Assembly (NCBI GenBank): GCA_963966185.1
Contig: CAWZYM010000429.1
Location: 325,001-389,000 of the forward strand
DNA from: Rhabditoides inermis
Taxonomy: Eukaryota > Nematoda > Chromadorea > Rhabditida > Rhabditidae
Direction: 5' to 3'
DNA: 64,000 nucleotides
The position numbers were made by a program, and so were the translations under genes. The notes beneath the pieces are model-generated. The model was given only the letters and a program-made list of their open reading frames with translations. It was not told the DNA's origin and searched no databases. Positions 42,353 through 55,459 of this stretch are shown in pieces (position 1 is the stretch's first letter; each line of letters starts with the position of its first letter).

Positions 42353-42603
42353 TATATCGCGTGAGTACTATCATTGACTGTAGTGTCTCGTAGCAGGCTT
42401 TTCCTGCTCTCATCTTTCAGCCTGCTTCCTACCGGGAGCGCGTGTCTCACACAAGCACTTTGTGCCTCTGAGGGGCGCGCTGCAGTCTCGCCTTGCGGTG
42501 TGTGGACTTGGATTGCTCGACACATCGATTGACCAAACCATCCCCACTATCCTCATTCAGTGCCTGACTGTTTTATGGATAAACAATTATTATTATTATT
42601 ATT
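42353..42603 (+). other. 3' UTR and (ATT)n tail of the LINE
   Basis: About 235 bp of non-coding sequence including CTGCCTGACTG-like words, then ACAATTATTATTATTATTAT. Corresponds in position and tail type to 19343-20000 of the other CR1/L2-type copy. Confidence 0.75.
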
Positions 42604-43135
42604 ATCAGTATCAGTGATCAATATATTATTAAAAATACTGATCTACTGATCGGCTTTGACCGCGGAGGCGCGCGGAGCGTGCCGGAGCGCTTTCTATGTG
42701 CATACGAGAGAGTGAAAGATCAGAGAGTAGGAGAGAATGCATATCAGTATCAGTGATCAATATATTATTAAAAATACTGATCTACTGATCGGCTTTGACC
42801 GCGGAGGCGCGCGGAGCGTGCCGGAGCGCTTTCTATGTGCATACGAGAGAGTGAAAGATCAAAGAGTCGGAGAAAATGCATATCAGTAACAGTGATCAAT
42901 ATAGTCTTGTTATTACTGATCTACTGATCGACTTTGACCGCGGAGGCGCGCGAAGCGTGCCGGAGCGCTTTCTATGTGCATACGAGAACGAGAGAGTGAA
43001 AGATCAAAGAGTCGGAGAAAATGCATATCAGTAGCAGTGATCAATATAGTCTTATTATTACTGATCTACATTCAATCAGGGAAGTGAGGCGAGGCGAAAT
43101 AACATGTAACCTCCTTTTATCATCCCTCTTTTTTC

Positions 43136-43180
<45 letters not shown>

Positions 43181-43294
43181 CCTATCTCCGTCTCTTCCTC
43201 TATCTCTCTCGTATAAATTATGATTTTAGATTAGTGATAACTATGAAGTCTACTTGGATCTAAAATAAATAATAATGGTCAACCAGCTGCTCAT

Positions 43295-43337
<43 letters not shown>

Positions 43338-44016
43338 ATTTTACAATATTAGACCAGTGATAACTATAAACTATACTTGTATCTATAATAAATAGTACTG
43401 ATAGGCTTTTACCGCGGAGTGTGCCGGAGCGCCCTCTATGTGCATACGAGAGAGTGAAATATCAGAGAGTAGGAGAGAATGCATATCAGTATCAGTGATC
43501 AATATATTATTAAAAATACTGATCTACTGATCGGCTTTGACCGCGGAGGCGCGCGGAGCGTGCCGGAGCGCTTTCTATGTGCATACGAGAGAGTGAAAGA
43601 TCAGAGAGTAGGAGAGAATGCATATCAGTATCAGTGATCAATATATTATTAAAAATACTGATCTACTGATCGGCTTTGACCGCGGAGGCGCGCGGAGCGT
43701 GCCGGAGCGCATTCTATGTGCATACGAGAGAGTGAAAGATCAAAGAGTCGGAGAAAATGCATATCAGTAGCAGTGATCAATATAGTCTTGTTATTACTGA
43801 TCTACTGATCGACTTTGACCGCGGAGGCGCGCGAAGCGTGCCGGAGCGCTTTCTATGTGCATACGAGAACGAGAGAGTGAAAGATCAAAGAGTCGGAGAA
43901 AATGCATATCAGTAGCAGTGATCAATATAGTCTTATTATTACTGATCTACATTCAATCAGGGAAGTGAGGCGAGGCGAAATAACATGTAACCTCCTTTTC
44001 TCATCCCTCTTTTTTC

Positions 44017-44061
<45 letters not shown>

Positions 44062-44175
44062 CCTATCTCCGTCTCTTCCTCTATCTCTCTCCTATGAATT
44101 ATGATTTTAGATTAGTGATAACTATGAAGTCTACTTGGATCTAAAATAAATAATAATGGTCAACCAGCTGCTCAT

Positions 44176-44224
<49 letters not shown>

Positions 44225-44903
44225 ATTTTACAATATTAGACCAGTGATAACTATAAACTATACTTGTATCTATAATAAATAGTACTGATAGGCTTTTACC
44301 GCGGAGTGTGCCGGAGCGCCCTCTATGTGCATACGAGAGAGTGAAAGATCAGAGAGTAGGAGAGAATGCATATCAGTATCAGTGATCAATATATTATTAA
44401 AAATACTGATCTACTGATCGGCTTTGACCGCGGAGGCGCGCGGAGCGTGCCGGAGCGCTTTCTATGTGCATACGAGAGAGTGAAAGATCAGAGAGTAGGA
44501 GAGAATGCATATCAGTATCAGTGATCAATATATTATTAAAAATACTGATCTACTGATCGGCTTTGACCGCGGAGGCGCGCGGAGCGTGCCGGAGCGCTTT
44601 CTATGTGCATACGAGAGAGTGAAAGATCAAAGAGTCGGAGAAAATGCATATCAGTAGCAGTGATCAATATAGTCTTGTTATTACTGATCTACTGATCGAC
44701 TTTGACCGCGGAGGCGCGCGAAGCGTGCCGGAGCGCTTTCTATGTGCATACGAGAACGAGAGAGTGAAAGATCAAAGAGTCGGAGAAAATGCATATCAGT
44801 AGCAGTGATCAATATAGTCTTATTATTACTGATCTACATTCAATCAGGGAAGTGAGGCGAGGCGAAATAACATGTAACCTCCTTTTCTCATCCCTCTTTT
44901 TTC

Positions 44904-44942
<39 letters not shown>

Positions 44943-45060
44943 CCTATCTCCGTCTCTTCCTCTATCTCTCTCCTATGAATTATGATTTTAGATTAGTGAT
45001 AACTATGAAGTCTACTTGGATCTAAAATAAATAATAATGGTCAACCAGCTGCTCATCCCA

Positions 45061-45100
<40 letters not shown>

Positions 45101-45934
45101 TATATTTTACAATATTAGACCAGTGATAACTATAAACTATACTTGTATCTATAATAAATAGTACTGATAGGCTTTTACCGCGGAGTGTGCCGGAGCGCCC
45201 TCTATGTGCATACGAGAGAGTGAAAGATCAGAGAGTAGGAGAGAATGCATATCAGTATCAGTGATCAATATATTATTAAAAATACTGATCTACTGATCGG
45301 CTTTGACCGCGGAGGCGCGCGGAGCGTGCCGGAGCGCTTTCTATGTGCATACGAGAGAGTGAAAGATCAGAGAGTAGGAGAGAATGCATATCAGTATCAG
45401 TGATCAATATATTATTAAAAATACTGATCTACTGATCGGCTTTGACCGCGGAGGCGCGCGGAGCGTGCCGGAGCGCTTTCTATGTGCATACGAGAGAGTG
45501 AAAGATCAAAGAGTCGGAGAAAATGCATATCAGTAGCAGTGATCAATATAGTCTTGTTATTACTGATCTACTGATCGACTTTGACCGCGGAGGCGCGCGA
45601 AGCGTGCCGGAGCGCTTTCTATGTGCATACGAGAACGAGAGAGTGAAAGATCAAAGAGTCGGAGAAAATGCATATCAGTAGCAGTGATCAATATAGTCTT
45701 ATTATTACTGATCTACATTCAATCAGGGAAGTGAGGCGAGGCAAAATAACATGTAACCTCCTTTTATCATCCCTCTTTTTTCGTCTCTCTCTCTCTCTCT
45801 CTCTCTTCTCTCTTTCTCTCCCTATCTCCGTCTCTTCCTCTATCTCTCTCGTATAAATTATGATTTTAGATTAGTGATAACTATGAAGTCTACTTGGATC
45901 TAAAATAAATAATAATGGTCAACCAGCTGCTCAT

Positions 45935-45979
<45 letters not shown>

Positions 45980-46658
45980 ATTTTACAATATTAGACCAGT
46001 GATAACTATAAACTATACTTGTATCTATAATAAATAGTACTGATAGGCTTTTACCGCGGAGTGTGCCGGAGCGCCCTCTATGTGCATACGAGAGAGTGAA
46101 AGATCAGAGAGTAGGAGAGAATGCATATCAGTATCAGTGATCAATATATTATTAAAAATACTGATCTACTGATCGGCTTTGACCGCGGAGGCGCGCGGAG
46201 CGTGCCGGAGCGCTTTCTATGTGCATACGAGAGAGTGAAAGATCAGAGAGTAGGAGAGAATGCATATCAGTATCAGTGATCAATATATTATTAAAAATAC
46301 TGATCTACTGATCGGCTTTGACCGCGGAGGCGCGCGGAGCGTGCCGGAGCGCATTCTATGTGCATACGAGAGAGTGAAAGATCAAAGAGTCGGAGAAAAT
46401 GCATATCAGTAGCAGTGATCAATATAGTCTTGTTATTACTGATCTACTGATCGACTTTGACCGCGGAGGCGCGCGAAGCGTGCCGGAGCGCTTTCTATGT
46501 GCATACGAGAACGAGAGAGTGAAAGATCAAAGAGTCGGAGAAAATGCATATCAGTAGCAGTGATCAATATAGTCTTATTATTACTGATCTACATTCAATC
46601 AGGGAAGTGAGGCGAGGCGAAATAACATGTAACCTCCTTTTATCATCCCTCTTTTTTC

Positions 46659-46703
<45 letters not shown>

Positions 46704-46817
46704 CCTATCTCCGTCTCTTCCTCTATCTCTCTCGTATAAATTATGATTTTAGATTAGTGATAACTATGAAGTCTACTTGGATCTAAAATAAATAATAATG
46801 GTCAACCAGCTGCTCAT

Positions 46818-46870
<53 letters not shown>

Positions 46871-47549
46871 ATTTTACAATATTAGACCAGTGATAACTAT
46901 AAACTATACTTGTATCTATAATAAATAGTACTGATAGGCTTTTACCGCGGAGTGTGCCGGAGCGCCCTCTATGTGCATACGAGAGAGTGAAAGATCAGAG
47001 AGTAGGAGAGAATGCATATCAGTATCAGTGATCAATATATTATTAAAAATACTGATCTACTGATCGGCTTTGACCGCGGAGGCGCGCGGAGCGTGCCGGA
47101 GCGCTTTCTATGTGCATACGAGAGAGTGAAAGATCAGAGAGTAGGAGAGAATGCATATCAGTATCAGTGATCAATATATTATTAAAAATACTGATCTACT
47201 GATCGGCTTTGACCGCGGAGGCGCGCGGAGCGTGCCGGAGCGCATTCTATGTGCATACGAGAGAGTGAAAGATCAAAGAGTCGGAGAAAATGCATATCAG
47301 TAGCAGTGATCAATATAGTCTTGTTATTACTGATCTACTGATCGACTTTGACCGCGGAGGCGCGCGAAGCGTGCCGGAGCGCTTTCTATGTGCATACGAG
47401 AACGAGAGAGTGAAATATCAAAGAGTCGGAGAAAATGCATATCAGTAGCAGTGATCAATATAGTCTTATTATTACTGATCTACATTCAATCAGGGAAGTG
47501 AGGCGAGGCGAAATAACATGTAACCTCCTTTTCTCATCCCTCTTTTTTC

Positions 47550-47588
<39 letters not shown>

Positions 47589-48409
47589 CCTATCTCCGTC
47601 TCTTCCTCTATCTCTCTCGTATAAATTATGATTTTAGATTAGTGATAACTATGAAGTCTACTTGGATCTAAAATAAATAATAATGGTCAACCAGCTGCTC
47701 ATCCCACTCTCTCTCTCTCTCTCTCTTATATTTTACAATATTAGACCAGTGATAACTATAAACTATACTTGTATCTATAATAAATAGTACTGATAGGCTT
47801 TTACCGCGGAGTGTGCCGGAGCGCCCTCTATGTGCATACGAGAGAGTGAAAGATCAGAGAGTAGGAGAGAATGCATATCAGTATCAGTGATCAATATATT
47901 ATTAAAAATACTGATCTACTGATCGGCTTTGACCGCGGAGGCGCGCGGAGCGTGCCGGAGCGCTTTCTATGTGCATACGAGAGAGTGAAAGATCAGAGAG
48001 TAGGAGAGAATGCATATCAGTATCAGTGATCAATATATTATTAAAAATACTGATCTACTGATCGGCTTTGACCGCGGAGGCGCGCGGAGCGTGCCGGAGC
48101 GCTTTCTATGTGCATACGAGAGAGTGAAAGATCAAAGAGTCGGAGAAAATGCATATCAGTAGCAGTGATCAATATAGTCTTGTTATTACTGATCTACTGA
48201 TCGACTTTGACCGCGGAGGCGCGCGAAGCGTGCCGGAGCGCTTTCTATGTGCATACGAGAACGAGAGAGTGAAAGATCAAAGAGTCGGAGAAAATGCATA
48301 TCAGTAGCAGTGATCAATATAGTCTTAATATTACTGATCTACATTCAATCAGGGAAGTGAGGCGAGGCGAAATAACATGTAACCTCCTTTTCTCATCCCT
48401 CTTTTTTCG

Positions 48410-48445
<36 letters not shown>

Positions 48446-48559
48446 CCTATCTCCATCTCTTCCTCTATCTCTCTCGTATAAATTATGATTTTAGATTAGT
48501 GATAACTATGAAGTCTACTTGGATCTAAAATAAATAATAATGGTCAACCAGCTGCTCAT

Positions 48560-48606
<47 letters not shown>

Positions 48607-49285
48607 ATTTTACAATATTAGACCAGTGATAACTATAAACTATACTTGTATCTATAATAAATAGTACTGATAGGCTTTTACCGCGGAGTGTGCCGGAGCG
48701 CCCTCTATGTGCATACGAGAGAGTGAAAGATCAGAGAGTAGGAGAGAATGCATATCAGTATCAGTGATCAATATATTATTAAAAATACTGATCTACTGAT
48801 CGGCTTTGACCGCGGAGGCGCGCGGAGCGTGCCGGAGCGCTTTCTATGTGCATACGAGAGAGTGAAAGATCAGAGAGTAGGAGAGAATGCATATCAGTAT
48901 CAGTGATCAATATATTATTAAAAATACTGATCTACTGATCGGCTTTGACCGCGGAGGCGCGCGGAGCGTGCCGGAGCGCTTTCTATGTGCATACGAGAGA
49001 GTGAAAGATCAAAGAGTCGGAGAAAATGCATATCAGTAGCAGTGATCAATATAGTCTTGTTATTACTGATCTACTGATCGACTTTGACCGCGGAGGCGCG
49101 CGAAGCGTGCCGGAGCGCTTTCTATGTGCATACGAGAACGAGAGAGTGAAAGATCAAAGAGTCGGAGAAAATGCATATCAGTAGCAGTGATCAATATAGT
49201 CTTATTATTACTGATCTACATTCAATCAGGGAAGTGAGGCGAGGCGAAATAACATGTAACCTCCTTTTCTCATCCCTCTTTTTTC

Positions 49286-49332
<47 letters not shown>

Positions 49333-49446
49333 CCTATCTCCGTCTCTTCCTCTATCTCTCTCGTATAAATTATGATTTTAGATTAGTGATAACTATGAAG
49401 TCTACTTGGATCTAAAATAAATAATAATGGTCAACCAGCTGCTCAT

Positions 49447-49485
<39 letters not shown>

Positions 49486-50013
49486 ATTTTACAATATTAG
49501 ACCAGTGATAACTATAAACTATACTTGTATCTATAATAAATAGTACTGATAGGCTTTTACCGCGGAGTGTGCCGGAGCGCCCTCTATGTGCATACGAGAG
49601 AGTGAAAGATCAGAGAGTAGAAGAGAATGCATATCAGTATCAGTGATCAATATATTATTAAAAATACTGATCTACTGATCGGCTTTGACCGCGGAGGCGC
49701 GCGGAGCGTGCCGGAGCGCTTTCTATGTGCATACGAGAGAGTGAAAGATCAAAGAGTCGGAGAAAATGCATATCAGTAGCAGTGATCAATATAGTCTTGT
49801 TATTACTGATCTACTGATCGACTTTGACCGCGGAGGCGCGCGAAGCGTGCCGGAGCGCTTTCTATGTGCATACGAGAGAGTAAAAGATCAGAGAGTAGGA
49901 GAGAATGCATATCAGTATCAGTGATCAATATATTATTAATTATATTACTGATCTACTGATAGGCTTTGACAGCGGAGGCACGCGGCAGAGTGCCGGAGCG
50001 CCTTCTAGAGCAA

Positions 50014-50055
<42 letters not shown>

Positions 50056-50176
50056 GGAGATAGAGATAAGAGAAGCGGAGAAACGGAAAGTGTAGATTAG
50101 TCATTAGTTATAACATTTTATCACTCATATACCGATAGTCTTCGGCTGCATCTCGGAGCGCCTTCTATGAGCATAG

Positions 50177-50612
50177 AATCAGAATCAGAATCAGAATCAG
50201 AATATTTATCTCGAATCAAATAGCACATTACAATTATGTAAATTACGGCACGGTAACGGTAAAGTACAGTAATGTAACGCCTACTGCGAGTCCCAATAAC
50301 ACGGATTTCGGTACTCCCGTGGATGCGTGCGTGCTATTGGTGGTGCTTGTCATCCCCTGCTTGCGGCTTCTGGGGAAGTTTCGATCTCGGCGGCGGAAGA
50401 TCCGGGCTTCAACGATCGATCGTGAAGAGACGTCTCCGAGAGTTTCATCGTCTTCGAGGATTCCTCTCCCGTCTCAATGCCGTAGATGTAGAGAGTAGCA
50501 AAATCGAATACCAGTCCGGTTAGTGTCCTCCGCCGCACAGCATTGTTCAGGGGTCGGGGAAATAACAGGGGAAGGCACGCGACCGCGCGCTGGCAGAGAA
50601 AGGAAAGGAATG
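50177..50612 (-). mobile_element. Retroposon (LINE 3' end or SINE) with 9-bp TSD
   Basis: Flanked by TGAGCATAG at 50168-50176 and 50613-50621. Read on the minus strand it ends in an ATTCTG-repeat tail after GAGATAAATATTCTG, typical of 3'-end tails. An open minus-strand frame (50350-50619) has RPLNNAVRRRTLTGLVFDFA but no recognised domain. It split the last part of unit U1. Confidence 0.75.
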
Positions 50613-50864
50613 TGAGCATAGGTAAGATAATATCAGTCGAGAAGCAAAAATTGTCAACCAGCTACTGATAGACTGTGACACTATTCAAAAATTGATAATA
50701 CTGTAATTTAAAATTAAGGAAATACAATAAAGATCACTCATTTTTGGAAGGCTCTGACAACAGCACTTCTAACTCAGCTCATATTATCGCTTCCAGAGCA
50801 TATATCCAATCAATCTATACATCAATCGATAGATAATTTTCTCCTCTTACTCATATTTATATTT

Positions 50865-50885
50865 CTAGCGCGCGAAGCGCGCTAG
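50865..50885 (+). other. Terminal hairpin + CTAG at U1/U2 junction
   Basis: CTAGCGCGC-GAA-GCGCGCTAG: 9-bp stems, 3-nt loop. The identical 21 bp recurs at 54468-54488, 59080-59100 and 62102-62122. Each time it is preceded by the conserved tail and followed by a TCTG-type start (with an extra hairpin at U3). Confidence 0.85.
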
Positions 50886-51915
50886 TCTGGTGTAAGTGTA
50901 AAATGCCCTATGGTGTCTGTACGTCCATCGCTCTACCGCGCCACCCACTACTCCTATCTAGCCAAACGTGACATCGATCCGATGGTCTCGGTCCCGAGAT
51001 GCAGGATTCCAATTTTCAGATCTTTATCTCTCATATCCGCGGAGCTATAAGCTCAAGAATGTCCGACGAAATAGTGCGTGATCAGAGAGAGTCAGACACA
51101 AAAGCGGCGAAATAGTGTGTCAGATGAAGAGACGGGTCACTGGCAAATCGGCTGCGGCGAGTAGACCTTACAAGAACGAGTACTGCGAATCGCAGACTTC
51201 TGCTATCGAGAAACGGTTTCGACGTCACTCCTCTACACTCCCTCACCTACAAATCTGCCCGTAATCTTTTTATAACACCTCCTGGTTTTCTTTCACGAAG
51301 TGATTTAATCGAGGCGAGGCGACACCAAACAGTTGTCGCGGGCTGTTCAAGAAAACTAGGCAACCGTGTAAGGTCTCCCTTTACTACAACATGCATATAG
51401 GTGGCCACTACACTTCTACGAAAATTTGCATCTTTTTGTGACCTCTGACGCTCGCTATCAATTAAATTCCTCTAATCGACGCCACTTTATTGCCCCGCGA
51501 CGAGAGAGAGTGGCGAGGTGAGAGTGCGCCAGCTGCCAGTCTGTCTGATGTCAGAGAAAGAGACAGTCAATTGTGCAAACGACCGAGAACATCACCACGC
51601 ACTACGAAACAGCTCACCACACTCCAACAAACTGCGCGATTACTATATTCTGAGGAAATACAATAAAACATTACTATATGCACTCACGTCCTTCTATATT
51701 CAATCATAGAAGTGAGGCGAGGCGAAATACTATGTAACCTCCTTTTCTCATCCCATTCCTTTTCTCATCCATCATTTTCGTCTCTCTCTCTCTCTCTCCC
51801 TCTCTCTCTCTCTCTTCCTCTATCTCTCTCTTATATTATGACTTTAGATTAGTGATAACTATGAAGTCTACTTGGATCTAAAATCAATAATAATTGTCAA
51901 CCAGCTGCTCCTCCT

Positions 51916-51968
<53 letters not shown>

Positions 51969-54488
51969 CTTTTTCTCTCTCTCTTTCTTTCTCTCTCTTA
52001 TATTTTATATTATTAGACCAGTGATAACTATAAATTATACTTGTATCTATAATAAATAGTAATTGTCAACCAGCTACTGATAGGCTTTTACCGCGGAGTG
52101 TGCCGGAGCGCCCTCTGTGTGCATACGAGAGAGTGAAAGATCATAGAGTCGGAGAAAATGCATATCAGTATCAGTGATAAATATATTATTAAAATTACTG
52201 ATCTACTGATCGGCTTTGACCGCGGAGGCGCGCGAAGCGTGCCGGAGCGCTCTCTATGTGCATACGAGAAAGTGAACGATCAGAGAGTCAGAGAAAATGC
52301 ATATCAGTAGCACTGATCAATATATTCTTATTTTTACTGATCTACTGATATACTTTGACCGCGTAGGCGCGCGGAGCGTGCCGGAGCGCTTTCTATGTGC
52401 TTACGAAAGAGTAAAAAATCAGAGAGTCGGAGAAAATGCATATCAGTATCAGTGATCAATGTATTTTTATAATTACTGATCTACTGTTCGGCTTTGACCG
52501 CGGAGGCGCGCGAAGCGTGCCGGAGCGCCTTCTATGTGCATACGAAAGAGTAAAAAATCAGAGAGTCGGAGAAAATGCATATCAGTATCAGTGATCAATG
52601 TATTTTTATAATTACTGATCTACTGATCGGCTTTGACCGCGGAGGCGCGCGAAGCGTGCCGGAGCGCCTTCTATGTGCATACGAGAAAGTAAAAAATCAC
52701 AGAGTCGGAGAAAATGCATATCAGTATCAGTGATCAATGTATTATTATAATTACTGATATACTGATCGACTTTGACCGCGGAGGCGCGCGAAGCGTGCCG
52801 GAGCGCTTTCTATGTACATACGAGAGAGTGAAAGATCAGAGAGTAGGAGAGAATGCATATCAGTACCAGTGATCAATATATTATTATAATTATTGATCTA
52901 CTGATCGGCTTTGACCGCGGAGGCGCGCCAAGCGTGCCGGAGCGCCCTCAATGTGCAAACGAAAGAGTAAAAGATCAGAGAGTCGGAGAAAATGCATATC
53001 AGTATCAGTGATCAATGTATTATTATAATTACTGATCTACTGATCGACTTTGACCGCGGAGGCGCGCGAAGCGTGCCGGAGCGCCCTCAATGTGCAAACG
53101 AAAGAGTAAAAGATCAGAGAGTCGGATAAAATGCATATCAGTATCAGTGATCAATGTATTATTTTGATTACTGTTCTACTGATCGGCTTTGACCGCGGAG
53201 GCGCGCGAAGCGTGCCGGAGCGCCTTCTATGTGCATACGAGAGAGTAAAAAATCACAGAGTCGGAGAAAATGCATATCAGTATCAGTGATCAATGTATTA
53301 TTATAATTACTGATATACTGATCGACTTTGACCGCGGAGGCGCGCGAAGCGTGCCGGAGCGCTTTCTATGTACATACGAGAGAGTGAAAGATCAGAGAGT
53401 AGGAGAGAATGCATATCAGTACCAGTGATCAATATATTATTATAATTATTGATCTACTGATCGGCTTTGACCGCGGAGGCGCGTTAAGCGTGCCGGAGCG
53501 CCCTCAATGTGCAAACGAAAGAGTAAAAGATCAGAGAGTCGGAGAAAATGCATATCAGTATCAGTGATCAATGTATTATTATAATTACTGATCTACTGAT
53601 CGACTTTGACCGCGGAGACGCGCGAAGCGTGCCGGAGCGCCCTCAATGTGCAAACGAAAGAGTAAAAGATCAGAGAGTCGGAGAAAATGCATATCAGTAT
53701 CAGTGATCAATGTATTATTAAAATTACTGATCTACTGATCGGCTTTGACCGCGGAGGCGCGCGAAGCGTGCCGGAGCGCCTTCTATGTGCATACGAAAAA
53801 GTAAAAAAAAAACAGAGAGTCGGATAAAATGCATATCAGTATCAGTGATCAATGTATTATTTTGATTACTGTTCTACTGATCGGCTTTGACCGCGGAGGC
53901 GCGCGAAGCGTGTCGGAGCGCCTTCTATGTGCGTACGAGAGAGTGAAAGATCAGAGAGTCGGAGAAAATGCATATCAGTATCAGTGATCAATGTATTATT
54001 ATGATTACTGTTCTACTGATCGGCTTTGACCGCGAAGGCGGGCGAAGCGTGCCGGAGCGCTTTTTATGTGCATACGAGAGAGTGAAAAATCAGAGAGTAG
54101 GAGAGAATGCATATCAGTAGCAGTGATCAATATATTCTCATTATAACTGATCTACTGATATACTTTGACCGCGGAGGCGCGCGGAGTGTGCCGGACCGCC
54201 TTTTATGAGCATAGTAATAACAATATCTGTAGAAAAGCAGTCAAGATACTATCAACCAGATACTGATAGACTATGACACTTTCTATTTATTTGAAATTAC
54301 TGAAAAAAATTTAAAATAAAGGAAATAAATAAAGATCAATCATCTACCGGAATACTCTGACAACAGCACTTCTAGCACAGTTCCTAATAGCACTTCTAGA
54401 GCACATATCAAGTCAATCTATATATCAATCGATAGATAATTTTCTACTTTATTTTATACCTATATTTCTAGCGCGCGAAGCGCGCTAG
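50886..54488 (+). repeat. Unit U2 of Helitron-like satellite (3.6 kb)
   Basis: Head about 50886-51715, CT tracts (51780-51830, 51918-52010), roughly fifteen 139-bp monomers (52080-54230), tail and terminal hairpin. Over the 1.88 kb available it is identical by spot checks to U5 at +11,237 bp, apart from an 8-bp difference in a CT tract. Confidence 0.85.
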
Positions 54489-55419
54489 TCGCAGCGCCCG
54501 CTGCGCCGGTCTGGCTAAATGCCCTATGGTTTCCGTCCGTCCATCGCTCTACCGCGCCACCCACTACTCCTATCTAGCCAAACGTGACATCGATCCGATG
54601 GTCTCGGTCCCGAGATGCAGGATTCCAATTTTCAGATCTTTATCTATCATATCCGCGGAGCTATAAGCTCCAGAAAGTCCGACGAAATAGCGCGTAATCA
54701 GAGAGAGTCAGACAGAAAACAGGCGAAATAGTGTGTGAGGCGAGGAGACGAGTCACTGACGAATCGGCTGCGGCGAGTAGACCTTACAAGAACGAGCACT
54801 GCGGATCGCAGAGTTCAGCTATCGAAAAACGGTTTTCACGTCACTCCTCTACACTCCCTCACCTACAAACCTGCCCGTAATCTTTTTATAACTCCTCCTG
54901 GTTTCCTTTCCCGAAGTGATTTAGTCGAGGCGAGGCGACACCAAACAGTTGTCGCGGGCTGTTCAAGAAAACTAGGCAACCGTGTAAGGTCTCCCTTTAC
55001 TACAACATGCAAATAGGTGGCCACTACACTTCTACCAAAATTTGCATCTTTTTGTAACCTCTGACGCCCGCTATCAATTAAATTCCTCTAATCGACGTCG
55101 TTTTATTGCCCCGCGACGAGAGAGTGTGGCGAGGTGAGAGTGCGCCAGCTGCCAGTCTGTCTGCTGTTAGAGAAAGAGACAGTCAATTGTGCAAATGAGC
55201 GAGAACATCACCATGCACTACGAAACAGCTCACCACACTCCAACAAACTGCGCGATTACTATAATCTGAGTGAATACAATAAAACATTACTATTTGCACT
55301 CACGTCCTTCTATATTTAATCATAGAAGTGAGGCGAGGCGAAATAGTATGTAACCTCCTTTTCTCATCCCATTCCTTTTCTTTTTTCTCTCTTTTTCGTC
55401 TCTCTCTCTCGTCTCTATC

Positions 55420-55459
<40 letters not shown>

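Larger units (their letters stand above)
39129..42603 (+). mobile_element. CR1/L2-type LINE inserted in the satellite
   Basis: Breaks a monomer at GCATATC^AGTATCAG: the left satellite half ends at 39128 and the right half resumes at about 42604-42607. Ends in an (ATT)n tail at about 42589-42603. No target duplication longer than ATC can be seen. 5'-truncated within ORF1. Its presence in one of 13 near-identical copies means it arrived after the array was amplified. Confidence 0.9.
35206..49870 (+). repeat. 0.88-kb higher-order repeat array, 13 copies
   Basis: The junction ATTCAATCAGGGAAGTGAGG recurs at about 35209, 36057, 36942, 37815, 38706, 43069, 43950, 44837, 45716, 46592, 47483, 48342 and 49219. 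Period is 859-891 bp, varying mainly through CT-tract lengths (one interval includes the LINE). Each copy is a CT-rich segment of about 325 bp, taken from the unit head, plus four 139-bp monomers of distinguishable type: TTTTACC, two CGGCTTTGACC and CGACTTTGACC. Copies are almost identical by eye. Confidence 0.95.
34590..50885 (+). repeat. Unit U1 of Helitron-like satellite (16 kb)
   Basis: Starts with a head diverged from U2-U5 (CGACGAAATAGTGTGTCA onward), contains the expanded 0.88-kb higher-order array, and ends with the family tail and the terminal hairpin. The tail (about 50630-50864) has ACAGCACTTCTAACTCAGCT and ATCAATCGATAGATAATTTT, conserved in U2, U3 and U4. Element type is inferred from the end structure; no Rep/helicase is present, so any Helitron assignment is for a non-autonomous copy. 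Confidence 0.65.

Noticed and set aside
36009..49368. Repeated 60-84-codon frames starting MHISSSDQYSLIITDL
   Set aside because: One per 0.88-kb repeat; they run from a monomer into the CT tract and change length with the microsatellite. No sign of coding constraint.
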